Counted from the first letter of the stretch, positions 44,366 to 52,738 are shown. The stretch is 63,795 nucleotides of DNA from Paenibacillus rigui (GCF_002234615.1 NZ_NMQW01000036.1:1-63795); one strand, 5' to 3'. The notes: generated by a model from the sequence alone, not told the origin. Numbers and translations: made by a program.

Positions 44366-45952
44366 TCACCAAAATGAACTATGCGTTGTCTCTTCTTCGT
44401 CATCAGCATCAAAGTCCGAATGCCGTTCACCTGTAGGTACTGCGCTCCACGGATCGGAACTTGATACGATGTTATGCACGATTTCACCGGCCATTGATAC
44501 CGTATCTACTTGGTCATCATTTTTAACTCTCGGGAAGCTCAGCAGCTCGTCCTCGAAGTCCGTTAACCATGGCGCTCCCTCTCGATGCCAAACTTTTCCC
44601 ACCTCATACCGCGCTGCGATTGGTAGCGAACGGGTCACCTTATCCTTGTCCACTTTCACCGCTCGGACGGTCATACCCTCGCGTTTGCATTCTTGTATAA
44701 GGTTAGTCCCGAACGTTTTATCCTCGATTGCTTGGAATCGCGGACGGTACCGATGCAACTGCTGCTTCATCAATGGCTTTTGATCTGGTCCCGTTATGTG
44801 TGTTCGATAAACGTCATAGAGCAATATGTCCTTGTCAGGCGTTACATAGAACGTAGAAACAACAAAATAATCGTTGATCGTCTTTTCACTGTTAGCTGTG
44901 TCCACTGTTTGAAATACCCAACACTCAAGTTTCTGATATCTTTTATCTCCAACAATGAAGTATTGCTGATTGTAAATGGTCTCTTCACGAAAATAGCGGA
45001 AGTATTCACGCTTGAAGATCGTTCCGCCGGCCGCGCTAGGGCGCTGCTGGTACAACGCATTAAATACGTATGAGCCTACATCTGATTTGATCTGTCCCAT
45101 TCGTTCCACATCAAAACCAAACTCAGGCCATAGTGCCTCGCCGTTAGATCTGCCTAATATATCGTTATCCTCAGCAAGAGCAGGGAAGTTGATGACAGTC
45201 CATTTCTCGCCCTTGTGCGTACCTTGCTCGATCTCTTCTTTTTCCTTCTTCAGAAGTCGTCCAACAAGGTCATCTTCATGCCACCTGGTCATAACTACAA
45301 TAATCCGACCATCTGGAGTCAAGCGAGTATACAATGTCGATGTGTACCAATCCCATATTTTCTGACGCATTACTTCTGAATTGGCTTCCTCGGCATTTTT
45401 AACAGGGTCATCGATAATCGCTATTCTCGCGCCTTTACCTGTGATAGGACCGCCTACACCAGCTGCATTCAATCCGCCGCGGTAACCCGCTAGCCCCCAA
45501 GCTTCTGATGCTTGCCTTTTGGGATCGATCTTCACGTCAAACACATTCTGATTCGATTCCAATGTTTGCTTGGCAATAAGAGAAAAGCCCCGGCTCAGGT
45601 CGATTGAGTATGAGCTTATTATCATTTCGTCTCCGGGATTTCTCCCTAAGTGCCAAGCCGGGAACTTCTTAGATACTCTCTCGCTCTTCCCATGTCTCGG
45701 TGGCATCGTTATAATAACGCGCCTTAGTTTTCCCTCAGACACTTTCTGTAACGTAGCATCCAGGACATCCAAGTGCTTACCGTCAGCATCACGTCCGCCG
45801 CTGTCATAATCCATGAAAAAGCTAAAATCATGCTTTGCAAGTATCTCCCATTGTCTCTCAAGAGGAACTTGCAGTTTGACGTTTGTAGAGTTGACGGAGG
45901 ATCTCTGCTGTTTCCGGATCGGTCGTAATTTGTTGTTCGATACGGTACTCAT
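44366..45952 (-). CDS. Terminase large subunit
   Basis: A 528-residue DNA-packaging motor. Walker A is MPPRHGKSE (residues 83-91), Walker B IAIIDDPVKN near 180, coupling motif VMTRWHEDDLVG near 220, and the RNase-H-like nuclease domain follows with FQTVDTANS, AIEDKTFGTN and DDQVDTVSM. The start at 45952 overlaps the small-subunit gene by 95 bases, which is long; a later start is possible. Related enzymes in P22-like phages package headful. Confidence 0.93.
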   Translation of the reverse strand: MSTVSNNKLRPIRKQQRSSVNSTNVKLQVPLERQWEILAKHDFSFFMDYDSGGRDADGKHLDVLDATLQKVSEGKLRRVIITMPPRHGKSERVSKKFPAWHLGRNPGDEMIISSYSIDLSRGFSLIAKQTLESNQNVFDVKIDPKRQASEAWGLAGYRGGLNAAGVGGPITGKGARIAIIDDPVKNAEEANSEVMRQKIWDWYTSTLYTRLTPDGRIIVVMTRWHEDDLVGRLLKKEKEEIEQGTHKGEKWTVINFPALAEDNDILGRSNGEALWPEFGFDVERMGQIKSDVGSYVFNALYQQRPSAAGGTIFKREYFRYFREETIYNQQYFIVGDKRYQKLECWVFQTVDTANSEKTINDYFVVSTFYVTPDKDILLYDVYRTHITGPDQKPLMKQQLHRYRPRFQAIEDKTFGTNLIQECKREGMTVRAVKVDKDKVTRSLPIAARYEVGKVWHREGAPWLTDFEDELLSFPRVKNDDQVDTVSMAGEIVHNIVSSSDPWSAVPTGERHSDFDADDEEETTHSSFW

Positions 45953-46409
45953 GTGTTTGCTTCACCTCGCCATTTACACCCACATTCTCCGTGTTCTCGC
46001 CCATCATCAAAGCACGCTTATCATAAATCGTTCCGATGAACGTTGATATCTGACCTAGCGGAATTGTTGATAAGTTGTTAATTGCATTTTGCAACTCTTG
46101 TTTTTGTTTGAAATCCAACTCCGATTCACCAATCTTATCGTAAATTGCATCGAGCTTCTCAGATGCCTCGAGAGCCAACTCAATTCGCTTATCTGCCAAT
46201 CCCAACGCTTTATCCATACTATTCCAAAGCCGGTCTACAAACTGCATTCTTTTCTGTTCTCGAAAACTCTCAATTTTGTCCGGTTCTTCCTTCGAAATAC
46301 TGTCTACTGTCGCCCAAGAAACTTTACACTTCTTAGCCACATCGTTTTTTGCTGCTCCTGTGGCAAGAAGCGCTTTGATCTGTTCACGCTTCTCGTCGCT
46401 TAATGCCAT
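45858..46409 (-). CDS. Terminase small subunit
   Basis: A 183-residue protein with an N-terminal helix-turn-helix (REQIKALLATGAAKNDVAKK, then VSWATVDSISKEEPDK) and a helical oligomerisation region (about 60-125). It recognises the packaging site. Immediately upstream of the large subunit, which overlaps its 3' end. GAGGTGAGGG precedes the ATG. Confidence 0.85.
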   Translation of the reverse strand: MALSDEKREQIKALLATGAAKNDVAKKCKVSWATVDSISKEEPDKIESFREQKRMQFVDRLWNSMDKALGLADKRIELALEASEKLDAIYDKIGESELDFKQKQELQNAINNLSTIPLGQISTFIGTIYDKRALMMGENTENVGVNGEVKQTHEYRIEQQITTDPETAEILRQLYKRQTASSS

Positions 46410-46418
46410 ACCCTCACC

Positions 46419-46697
46419 TCATTCTCTTAAGAATCGATTAAAATCATCTTTCATCCACGTCGGTATCTCGTGCGAATATTCGTGTAAAACTTTTGTTTTC
46501 TCTCCCCAACCTAGATGAACAATGATGACATTGCGATTATAGCCTTTCACGTACACCGTTGTTTCATGTTGCTCAATCTTTAATATCGTTGTCTCTAAGT
46601 CGATCAAATCCCGTTCTATTGGACTTTGAACAAAGGGATGTGACTTGAATGTAATTACGGTTCCTTGATAGCTTATTTCCGGATCATAGACCACCAT
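46419..46697 (-). CDS. Hypothetical protein upstream of terminase
   Basis: About 92 residues, beta-rich then helical, ending KDDFNRFLRE. I choose the ATG at 46697 with GAGGTGG upstream; the frame opens at 46733. It lies nine bases before the terminase small subunit. No family recognised. Confidence 0.55.
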   Translation of the reverse strand: MVVYDPEISYQGTVITFKSHPFVQSPIERDLIDLETTILKIEQHETTVYVKGYNRNVIIVHLGWGEKTKVLHEYSHEIPTWMKDDFNRFLRE

Positions 46698-46767
46698 CCC
46701 ACCACCTCGCCAAATAATGTCTATATGCTGCAACTAAGATGATGCAGCTGATTATGCTGATGATCAT
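46684..46767 (-). CDS. 27-residue membrane peptide
   Basis: MIISIISCIILVAAYRHYLA followed by RWWDGGL: one membrane helix. Its ATG overlaps the preceding tiny gene's stop (ATGA) and GGGAGAG lies upstream. It overlaps the next gene's start by 14 bases. Coding is plausible, not proven. Confidence 0.35.
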   Translation of the reverse strand: MIISIISCIILVAAYRHYLARWWDGGL

Positions 46768-46871
46768 TCTCTCTCCCTATACACCCAATCATAAACTTTC
46801 AACCAAACCGTGATACATACAGCCATGATGCAGAGGTTATCTATTTTGATTTGCCATATGTCCAACTTCAC
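46764..46871 (-). CDS. 35-residue membrane peptide
   Basis: Starts GTG at 46871 and ends in an ATGA overlap with the 27-residue ORF. It has a hydrophobic centre (NLCIMAVCITVWLKVY). The Shine-Dalgarno is weak. Together with its neighbour it resembles small membrane-peptide pairs before terminase genes. Confidence 0.35.
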   Translation of the reverse strand: MKLDIWQIKIDNLCIMAVCITVWLKVYDWVYRERE

Positions 46872-46876
46872 ATCAT

Positions 46877-47089
46877 CTATCTTCTCACTGGTTGAATTAC
46901 AACGATCCCCATAATATCATTCAGCGCCCTTGTTACGGCGTTTATTTCCATCTTCATCTCTACTCCAACAGACTGAAGCTGCGCCAATGTATTCAAGTAG
47001 TTTTGAAAGTGGTAAATCTTATCGTTCTCTGATAGTTCAATAAATGTCCGTGGTGCCTCATATCTGTTTAGACTCGCACTATATTCCAT
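46877..47089 (-). CDS. First gene of the late operon, hypothetical
   Basis: About 70 residues beginning MEYSASLNRYEAPRTFIELS, helical, ending VVIQPVRR. I choose the ATG at 47089, nine bases after GAGGAGG; the frame opens at 47149, inside the leader hairpin. It is the first gene downstream of the late leader. Confidence 0.55.
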   Translation of the reverse strand: MEYSASLNRYEAPRTFIELSENDKIYHFQNYLNTLAQLQSVGVEMKMEINAVTRALNDIMGIVVIQPVRR

Positions 47090-47118
47090 CTTCATCATCC
47101 TCCTCATTTTAGATAAAG

Positions 47119-47181
47119 CAAAAAGAAGCGGTGTCGCTACTTTCACCAACCAACAGGCCGGTCATGCAACGAAGCGCTTCT
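47119..47181 (-). terminator. Terminator hairpin in the late-operon leader
   Basis: Minus strand: AGAAGCG (47175-47181) pairs with CGCTTCT (47124-47130), with a second stem CGTTGC/GTAGCG inside, followed by five U. It is only 30 bases before the first late gene, so it must be read through for late expression unless promoters lie further down. Confidence 0.65.
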
Positions 47182-47188
47182 CATTTGG

Positions 47189-47283
47189 GTTAGCCGGAGT
47201 ACTCCCTAACGTTTCCCATGGTATAAATATACCAGTTTTCATGCTGTATTTGTGAGCAAAAATGATGCATAAATGCTGTATTT
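47189..47283 (-). promoter_or_regulatory. Late control region: direct repeats and two palindromes
   Basis: Minus strand, in order: AAATACAGCAT at 47273-47283 and again at 47241-47251 (32 bases apart, three helical turns), the near-palindrome GGTATATTTATACC at 47220-47233, and a hairpin GTTAG-GGAGTACTCC-CTAAC type element at 47189-47210. There is TATATT inside the palindrome but no good -35, which suits a promoter needing an activator. The upstream gene encodes a region-4-like regulator. Confidence 0.5.
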
Positions 47284-47716
47284 ACGCGGGTTCTTTTGAC
47301 TCTTCAAACTTCCAATTAGAATCAAACATGTGCTCCAATGGCGTGATTTCTAATATCTCTTCACTAAATGGCTCCAATGCAATCGCCAACTTGCTCAATG
47401 CCTCTTTGTGCCATCTTCCGATTGTCGTACGGTCCTTGTGCAGCAGGTTAGATATTTCGCTTAATGTAAGCCTGTTTCTCTCCAGGTACTTCCGCATGAT
47501 TACCGTACGCTGGTCGTCGTCTAAGCAGTAGTCAACTGCTCCCTTAATGATGTTCACGATGCGGTTATAACGTGTCTTGTCCCACATCCCAGGGTTCCTC
47601 ATACGCTCGGATATAACAAGCGGCAGCCGATCGTTTTCAACTGGTCCACAGTTCATTGCTGCGTATTCGTAGCTTCTGTAGTATTTCAGTATTTCGGTTA
47701 ATTGGTTATGGTTCAT
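47282..47716 (-). CDS. Late regulator, sigma-70 region 4-like (ArpU-type)
   Basis: A 144-residue protein. Residues 65-120 hold a helix-turn-helix: DQRTVIMRKYLERNRLTLSE followed by ISNLLHKDRTTIGRWHKEAL. This is similar to sigma region 4 and to ArpU/RinA-type phage late regulators. It is the last early gene, directly before the late control region, the same place as late activators in many Gram-positive phages and as Q in P22. GAGGTGAG precedes the ATG. Confidence 0.75.
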   Translation of the reverse strand: MNHNQLTEILKYYRSYEYAAMNCGPVENDRLPLVISERMRNPGMWDKTRYNRIVNIIKGAVDYCLDDDQRTVIMRKYLERNRLTLSEISNLLHKDRTTIGRWHKEALSKLAIALEPFSEEILEITPLEHMFDSNWKFEESKEPA

Positions 47717-47912
47717 TTCGTCTCACCTCATTATCATCTGTACATTCACACCATGACATTCCGCAGACAGGACATAACCAAGTTTCTTCTTGTTCTTCTT
47801 CGTCATCATCTATTTTAAAAAACAATTTATATGGCATACCAACTACATAAGCAAAGTTATCTGGATTGATTCTTGGATTTTTATGTCCCAACCATTCTAT
47901 GTGGTCATTCAT
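47706..47912 (-). CDS. Small acidic CxxC protein
   Basis: A 68-residue protein with an acidic run (DDDEEEQEE) followed by CPVCGMSWCEC, likely a zinc knuckle. GGAGGTG precedes the ATG. It overlaps the late regulator start by 11 bases. Function unknown. Confidence 0.55.
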   Translation of the reverse strand: MNDHIEWLGHKNPRINPDNFAYVVGMPYKLFFKIDDDEEEQEETWLCPVCGMSWCECTDDNEVRRNEP

Positions 47913-47918
47913 TTGGTT

Positions 47919-48041
47919 TCACCTCCGGTTCATCGTTTTCCTGAATTTCAGATGCAATGCGATAATCCTAATTAAGCAAATGATTGATACCACGCACGCC
48001 AAACCAGATATAGTAAAACAAGTATATGCTACCTGATTCAC
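47919..48041 (-). CDS. 40-residue membrane peptide
   Basis: Begins GTG at 48041 with GAGGAG seven bases upstream; one membrane helix (about 9-29) and a basic tail LKFRKTMNRR. Its stop lies inside the next gene's Shine-Dalgarno. A credible small gene of unknown role. Confidence 0.45.
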   Translation of the reverse strand: MNQVAYTCFTISGLACVVSIICLIRIIALHLKFRKTMNRR

Positions 48042-48062
48042 CTGTCTCACTCCTCTTATGAT

Positions 48063-48317
48063 CTACTCCTTACCCGTTGCAACTTCACCCTTCGCCCACT
48101 GCGCAAAACTTTTAAGCGTAATGGTACCTTCCTTGCCAGTATATGGCCCCTTCACTTGTACGAACCTAACACCAGTTTCCAAAACCGTATTTTTTCCATC
48201 CAAATGATGAACAGTCAGACCCATCTCGAGAACTCTGCATCTTGTTTCAAATCTTCCGCCACTTCCGCTAAAATATGTTTTCCCTACTTCAATGTTTTGT
48301 GATTTCACTTTGTTCAT
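48063..48317 (-). CDS. Hypothetical protein
   Basis: An 84-residue beta-rich protein with KTYFSGSGGRFETRCRVLEM and a C-terminal FAQWAKGEV helix. The start is not strongly supported; a GTG four codons later is possible. No family recognised. Confidence 0.5.
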   Translation of the reverse strand: MNKVKSQNIEVGKTYFSGSGGRFETRCRVLEMGLTVHHLDGKNTVLETGVRFVQVKGPYTGKEGTITLKSFAQWAKGEVATGKE

Positions 48318-48393
48318 CCCCTATAATAAAGAGTCAGACCTTATGCGGCCTCCGCTACGCTAAGTATTTCGGTCGATGTCGATGGCCTTCGGC

Positions 48394-48942
<549 letters not shown>

Positions 48943-48980
48943 CTAAAAGAACAGCCCCGCTATGGAGTAACGAGGCTGTG
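48943..48980 (-). terminator. Terminator after the coiled-coil gene
   Basis: Minus strand: ACAGCCTCG, loop of 11, CGGGGCTGT (one G-U pair), then TCTTTT. It begins eight bases past the stop at 48988. Confidence 0.75.
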
Positions 48981-48987
48981 GTTCGAT

Positions 48988-50046
48988 TTATGCTACGTTC
49001 GATTTTACCAATCCGTATTCGCTCGCGAACTGGGCAAGTCTTTCTTCGAGCTGGCTTGTTGTGACTGTTGCTTCCTGCGCCATCGGCTGATTAGGCTGCT
49101 GTCCCTGTGATCCCCCGGCTTCGACGGTTGGTATGCTTGGCGGTAAGATGATGGGAAACGATCCACCTACATTCTCAACCGTTTGGGCAACAGGAAGTTG
49201 ATTGTTTGTAACGTTAGTCTCGCTATCGTTACGAAAGGGACTACCTTGTGTTTCGAGTGATGGCAATTCACTTGCGTGTACTACCGTTTTTGTACCATCT
49301 TCAGCTGTTGCTTCATGCCAGTTACCGCCGATTGGAGTAACGTTTACATATTTTTTGGTAATCGAATTAACGAGGTTTTGCATTGTGCTCGTTTCTTCTG
49401 GTGTCACATCAATGATTTGCTGGGCTTTTACCTCACCGAACACTTTCGCCTTTTGATAGTCCTCTATTTGGCTGTTCAGGCGTTCGATTTCTTTCGCGTT
49501 TTCCTCCAGTTGAGCAGCTGCATTAGCCAGTTTCTTTTGCAGATCTTCGTTCTCGATCTTAACCGATCCCACCTGATCATGAAGTTCTCTGTTTTCCCTG
49601 GCAATATTCTCAATTGCTGATTTACCAGTACTGATTATGCCTTGCAGGTTATCGACTTGACTCTTATAGTTCGCAACCTCATTGTTAGCTGTCGCCAACT
49701 CATCCTTATGCTTTGCCGTGAGCTCGTCCGTCTTAGCTGCTTCCTCCAGGTAAATACGTTTGCGATCTGCGTGAACAATAGCGTCGATCAATTGAATAAG
49801 CTCTGACGGTAATTGAGTAAAGTCGACGCCCGGAACGTTAAACTTGATTTCGTCGGCTTCAACCTTTTCTTGAATCTCCTGCTCACGAATCTGCTGTGCA
49901 TGCTGCTGTTGGGCCATCTCGTATTCCAACTCACTAATACGGTTAAGAAGAGCATTCACCTTATTTTCATTCACCGGAATCTCCGCTTGATACTCAGCCA
50001 ATTGGCTTTTTAACAAATCAATTTGATCCTGCATGTTGATTGCCAT
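48988..50046 (-). CDS. Long coiled-coil phage protein
   Basis: About 352 residues. Residues 1-60 and 90-200 are coiled coil (RISELEYEMAQQQHAQQIRE, NRELHDQVGSVKIENEDLQK), with a short globular region near 70-90 and a flexible Ser/Pro/Gln-rich C-terminus. I choose the ATG at 50046 (GGAG upstream); in-frame ATGs lie at 50067-50061. It has its own extended -10 promoter and its own terminator, so it can be expressed separately. Function unknown. Confidence 0.6.
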   Translation of the reverse strand: MAINMQDQIDLLKSQLAEYQAEIPVNENKVNALLNRISELEYEMAQQQHAQQIREQEIQEKVEADEIKFNVPGVDFTQLPSELIQLIDAIVHADRKRIYLEEAAKTDELTAKHKDELATANNEVANYKSQVDNLQGIISTGKSAIENIARENRELHDQVGSVKIENEDLQKKLANAAAQLEENAKEIERLNSQIEDYQKAKVFGEVKAQQIIDVTPEETSTMQNLVNSITKKYVNVTPIGGNWHEATAEDGTKTVVHASELPSLETQGSPFRNDSETNVTNNQLPVAQTVENVGGSFPIILPPSIPTVEAGGSQGQQPNQPMAQEATVTTSQLEERLAQFASEYGLVKSNVA

Positions 50047-50114
50047 TTTCACACGCTCCATCATCATATTCTATTAAATTTATTCATATTCGTTCATATA
50101 ATTTCATTAACACC

Positions 50115-50146
50115 ATTATACCATATATTTACTTAGATTTGTGCAA
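50115..50146 (-). promoter_or_regulatory. Extended -10 promoter upstream of the coiled-coil gene
   Basis: Minus strand: TGgTATAAT with the -10 at 50115-50120; a -35 is weak (TTGCAC at 50141-50146, spacer 20). The region is very AT-rich and has two copies of ACCATAT...TTTACTT about 35 bases apart that could bind a regulator. Confidence 0.5.
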
Positions 50147-50171
50147 TTTTACACCATATTTACTTTGTTTT

Positions 50172-50363
50172 TTATGATAATATTTTAGGCCTTTTCGCCC
50201 TTTCCTCCATCGCCTTCAACTCCTGCGGCACCCCCTTTCTCGCCTCCATAATCTCGATCCGCTGCTCTAACGTCTGCACCTTGATCATGGCCTCTATGAG
50301 CATCCTATCCTTTGTTGCTTGATCGCTGAAAAGGTATTTTACACGTAGTGACTCTGCATCCAT
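50172..50363 (-). CDS. Small helical protein
   Basis: A 63-residue charged helical protein (TLEQRIEIMEARKGVPQELK). AGGGAGGTG precedes the ATG. No family recognised. Confidence 0.5.
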   Translation of the reverse strand: MDAESLRVKYLFSDQATKDRMLIEAMIKVQTLEQRIEIMEARKGVPQELKAMEERAKRPKILS

Positions 50364-50439
50364 TCTCTCACCTCCCTAAAATCGTTTCTAACGCGTTTTT
50401 ATCATTCGGAATACAATTGGTCTATCTACCTATAAAAAC

Positions 50440-50676
50440 TCAATCAGCAGCCATTTTTGGAGGCCTGAATGGTGTTTCCAAGCCGCCACTGACTTTCATC
50501 AATTTCAATCGTGGTGTAAATGGTACATACGCATCTCCTGAGCAGAGTACCGACCAATGAACATAATCTACTTTTTCTAACCATTTAGTCAGATTATTCA
50601 GACTACTTTGGTCGTAACATCTCTTCGATTTTTCCTTTCCTCCCTCTAGCCAGTAAACTACCGCAAGTAGTTTCAT
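50440..50676 (-). CDS. Hypothetical protein
   Basis: A 78-residue protein starting MKLLAVVYWLEGGKEKSKRC. GGAGGTG precedes the ATG. Its start overlaps the upstream nuclease stop by four bases. Function unknown. Confidence 0.5.
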   Translation of the reverse strand: MKLLAVVYWLEGGKEKSKRCYDQSSLNNLTKWLEKVDYVHWSVLCSGDAYVPFTPRLKLMKVSGGLETPFRPPKMAAD

Positions 50677-51083
50677 GCCGGCACCTCCACGAATCGACTT
50701 CCTTGCTTCTTGACCAGGATCAGCTTTAAATCAGGAAACTTCGCCTTGAACAATCTCACTTTCAACCTAAACGCCGTTGTCTCTACTCCCTTCACATCGT
50801 AGATCGCGGTCCTGCCATCAATGTACTCAACAAGGAAATCAGCGCTGTATTTGATCTTGGGCTTGTCCTGTAGAACAAATGTCGGCTGCGGCTGTATCGA
50901 TTTAATCTCGCCTCTTTGCTCCATCCGCTTCAACTTCTGGTAGTACTGCCCCTCTGACTTGCTATCGAATTTGATACCTTTTACATCCGTAATGTTGAAT
51001 TTTTCGAGTTGCTCCACCTCAAATATTGTTAAATCCTCTGTAACGATAACTTGCTTAGCTCCGTATTTATGTTTTTTCTTCAA
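50673..51083 (-). CDS. DUF1064 PD-(D/E)XK-like nuclease
   Basis: A 136-residue protein. GIKFDSKSEGQYYQKLKRM gives the conserved Glu, and YSADFLVEYIDGRTAIYDVKG gives the D...(D/E)-x-K catalytic pattern. The family is a phage recombination/replication nuclease. The start is the TTG at 51083 with GAGGTGA upstream. It is in the cluster near dUTPase. Confidence 0.75.
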   Translation of the reverse strand: MKKKHKYGAKQVIVTEDLTIFEVEQLEKFNITDVKGIKFDSKSEGQYYQKLKRMEQRGEIKSIQPQPTFVLQDKPKIKYSADFLVEYIDGRTAIYDVKGVETTAFRLKVRLFKAKFPDLKLILVKKQGSRFVEVPA

Positions 51084-51232
51084 GCAGTCTTCACCTCTTC
51101 CCCATTAACCTCTGTAACCTTGTACTCTAACTCCGGGCACTTTCGGATCCTCTCAAGCTGATACTCGATACACTCTTTATCTACCGGCTCGCAAAAGGTA
51201 ATGCCGTTTACGTGGATCGTGTACAGTTCCAT
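51080..51232 (-). CDS. Small hypothetical protein
   Basis: A 50-residue protein, MELYTIHVNGITFCEPVDKE at its start, two cysteines, acidic end. I choose the ATG at 51232 with GGAGGTG upstream; the frame opens at 51271. Four-base overlap with the DUF1064 gene. Function unknown. Confidence 0.5.
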   Translation of the reverse strand: MELYTIHVNGITFCEPVDKECIEYQLERIRKCPELEYKVTEVNGEEVKTA

Positions 51233-51234
51233 GG

Positions 51235-51582
51235 TTACACCTCCAGAGTGGATAGTAGGGCTGCTTTGCATATGGCTTCAGGTGCAGTTAAGTATGAATT
51301 CCATCTCTTGTTGTCTATTGGTACCTCACCGAACTTTGCGTAATATCGTTCGAAATGAAACTGCAGCACGAATGAGCAGTCTGTTTTTCCTCTACTCATC
51401 TTCTCCACTACTTCCCAAGCGGCTGATATGTCGGTGGAATAATCTGGAACAAAATTAGTGACCCCTTTCGGATCTTTCCATCTGAGCTTGGCTATACTTG
51501 TCCACCCCATAACTTTCTCAGCCACCAACTTATCTAACTCCGGCCCCGAATCCATCGCCAAAATCTGCTCCCGCGTTAACAT
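51235..51582 (-). CDS. Phage ABA-sandwich-domain protein
   Basis: A 115-residue protein of the DUF2591/Phage_ABA_S type: ELDKLVAEKVMGW near residue 15, FVPDYSTDISAAWEVVEKM near 45 and YLTAPEAICKAALLSTLEV at the end. Its ATG overlaps the stop of the interrupted gene upstream by seven bases. Role unknown. Confidence 0.7.
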   Translation of the reverse strand: MLTREQILAMDSGPELDKLVAEKVMGWTSIAKLRWKDPKGVTNFVPDYSTDISAAWEVVEKMSRGKTDCSFVLQFHFERYYAKFGEVPIDNKRWNSYLTAPEAICKAALLSTLEV

Positions 51583-51821
51583 GGCTGCTTCCTCGCTCTC
51601 CGCTTTTGTTTATCTCTCTCGCCTAAGAATCCAGCTACTGGTTTGTGATATGGTTGTCCATCGCTTTTCGTAGGCGCTTTTAATTGCCGATATAAGGCCA
51701 GTTCATCCTCTTACAAGTAATAGGTCGTCACTGGTGAATTAACAGCCTGAGAATCCGTTATATCGCGTTTGGTGACGATTGTGCGGGTCATGTGCTATGG
51801 CATACTTGCGGATCTAATCAT
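51576..51821 (-). pseudogene. Small early gene interrupted by two in-frame stops
   Basis: From an ATG at 51821 with a strong AAGGAGGGG upstream, a single frame of 82 codons runs to a stop overlapping the next gene's ATG, as a normal coupled gene would. It contains TAG at codon 9 and TAA at codon 37. The parts between are well-formed: MTRTIVTKRDITDSQAVNSP before and DELALYRQLKAPTKSDGQPY after the second stop. It is most likely a decayed gene; sequencing error or read-through are alternatives. Confidence 0.55.
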
Positions 51822-51875
51822 TTTTACCCCTCCTTGGCGTTCGTGGTTTACCGCATTCTTATGAAAGGTTGGAGT

Positions 51876-52415
51876 TTAGATCAAATCCATGTAGGCTTGC
51901 TCGATCTGTTCACAGGTGAAGCCTAGCATTTCGCCAAGACCCAAAATAGACATCCATATGCGCATATAATCACCCTCGTTGGGCCTGAACTCAAAATCAG
52001 ATATTGCTCTAAACACTGTGCTGAAGTGGGATGTGATTTCATCAGTCTTGTATTTATAAACATTTCTGCCGAGTGCGGGAATACTTTCGTTATATCCTTG
52101 CGTCAACCCAATCGACAAGATGAAGATCAGGCAGTCAACGTATTCTTCTAGAAGTGGGTTACGTACTTTATGTGATAGAAATCCTTCTAGCGGATCACCT
52201 GTTATCGGTTTGTACTTCGTGTCCGCCACACTCGTCCTCGGCTCCCGTTCATTCGACCAATACTTAAACCCGCGCCATTCATTCGCACACTCTCCAAGTT
52301 CCACCTGCAGTGCCAGGATAAGATACGGCAACCGGTCCATATCCTGCAGTCCCTTTTCCTTGATGATCTTTTCGTCTAGCTCTCTTTGCATTTCAAAAAG
52401 TTTGGATAAGTTCAA
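51876..52415 (-). CDS. Dimeric dUTPase (dUTPase_2 family)
   Basis: About 179 residues, all-alpha. It hydrolyses dUTP to dUMP and keeps uracil out of phage DNA. The metal-binding helices are visible as LALQVELGECANEWRGFKYW and LLEEYVDCLIFILSIGL, with the E-x2-E and E-x2-D pairs of this family. A TTG at 52415 has GGAGG nine bases upstream; ATGs at 52433 and 52430 have no clear site. Confidence 0.82.
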   Translation of the reverse strand: MNLSKLFEMQRELDEKIIKEKGLQDMDRLPYLILALQVELGECANEWRGFKYWSNEREPRTSVADTKYKPITGDPLEGFLSHKVRNPLLEEYVDCLIFILSIGLTQGYNESIPALGRNVYKYKTDEITSHFSTVFRAISDFEFRPNEGDYMRIWMSILGLGEMLGFTCEQIEQAYMDLI

Positions 52416-52432
52416 TCTTTTCGCCTCCATCA

Positions 52433-52738
52433 TTATTTTGATGTTTTCGCTTCGGTATCGTCTTCCCCATCAAGCCAACTCATAATTCTATCTGACATCG
52501 ACCTCTCACTTTGTCTCCCGTCAAATAGGATTCTCCCATTCCCAAACAGTCCCCGGAATTGAATAGCGAAGCACATACCATCCCTCATGTCCCAATGAGG
52601 ATCAATGTATTTAATGTGCCTCCCACCTTTAGCAAAACGGTGGTTCTTCACAATTTCCTGCATGATTGAGTCGTACTGTTCTTTGCTTAATTCCTCTCCA
52701 CATTTAGGTTCATCCACCTCTGTACACCACCTATTCAT
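52433..52738 (-). CDS. Hypothetical protein
   Basis: About 101 residues, with a Cys pair near the N-terminus (CTEVDEPKCGEEL) and a central region GRHIKYIDPHWDMRDGMCFA. I choose the ATG at 52738, where GAGGAGG lies upstream and the previous stop overlaps; the frame opens at 52816. Function unknown. Confidence 0.55.
   Translation of the reverse strand: MNRWCTEVDEPKCGEELSKEQYDSIMQEIVKNHRFAKGGRHIKYIDPHWDMRDGMCFAIQFRGLFGNGRILFDGRQSERSMSDRIMSWLDGEDDTEAKTSK

Noticed and set aside
46089-46403. Rightward frames opposite the terminase small subunit
   Set aside because: Shadows of the terminase gene on the other strand.
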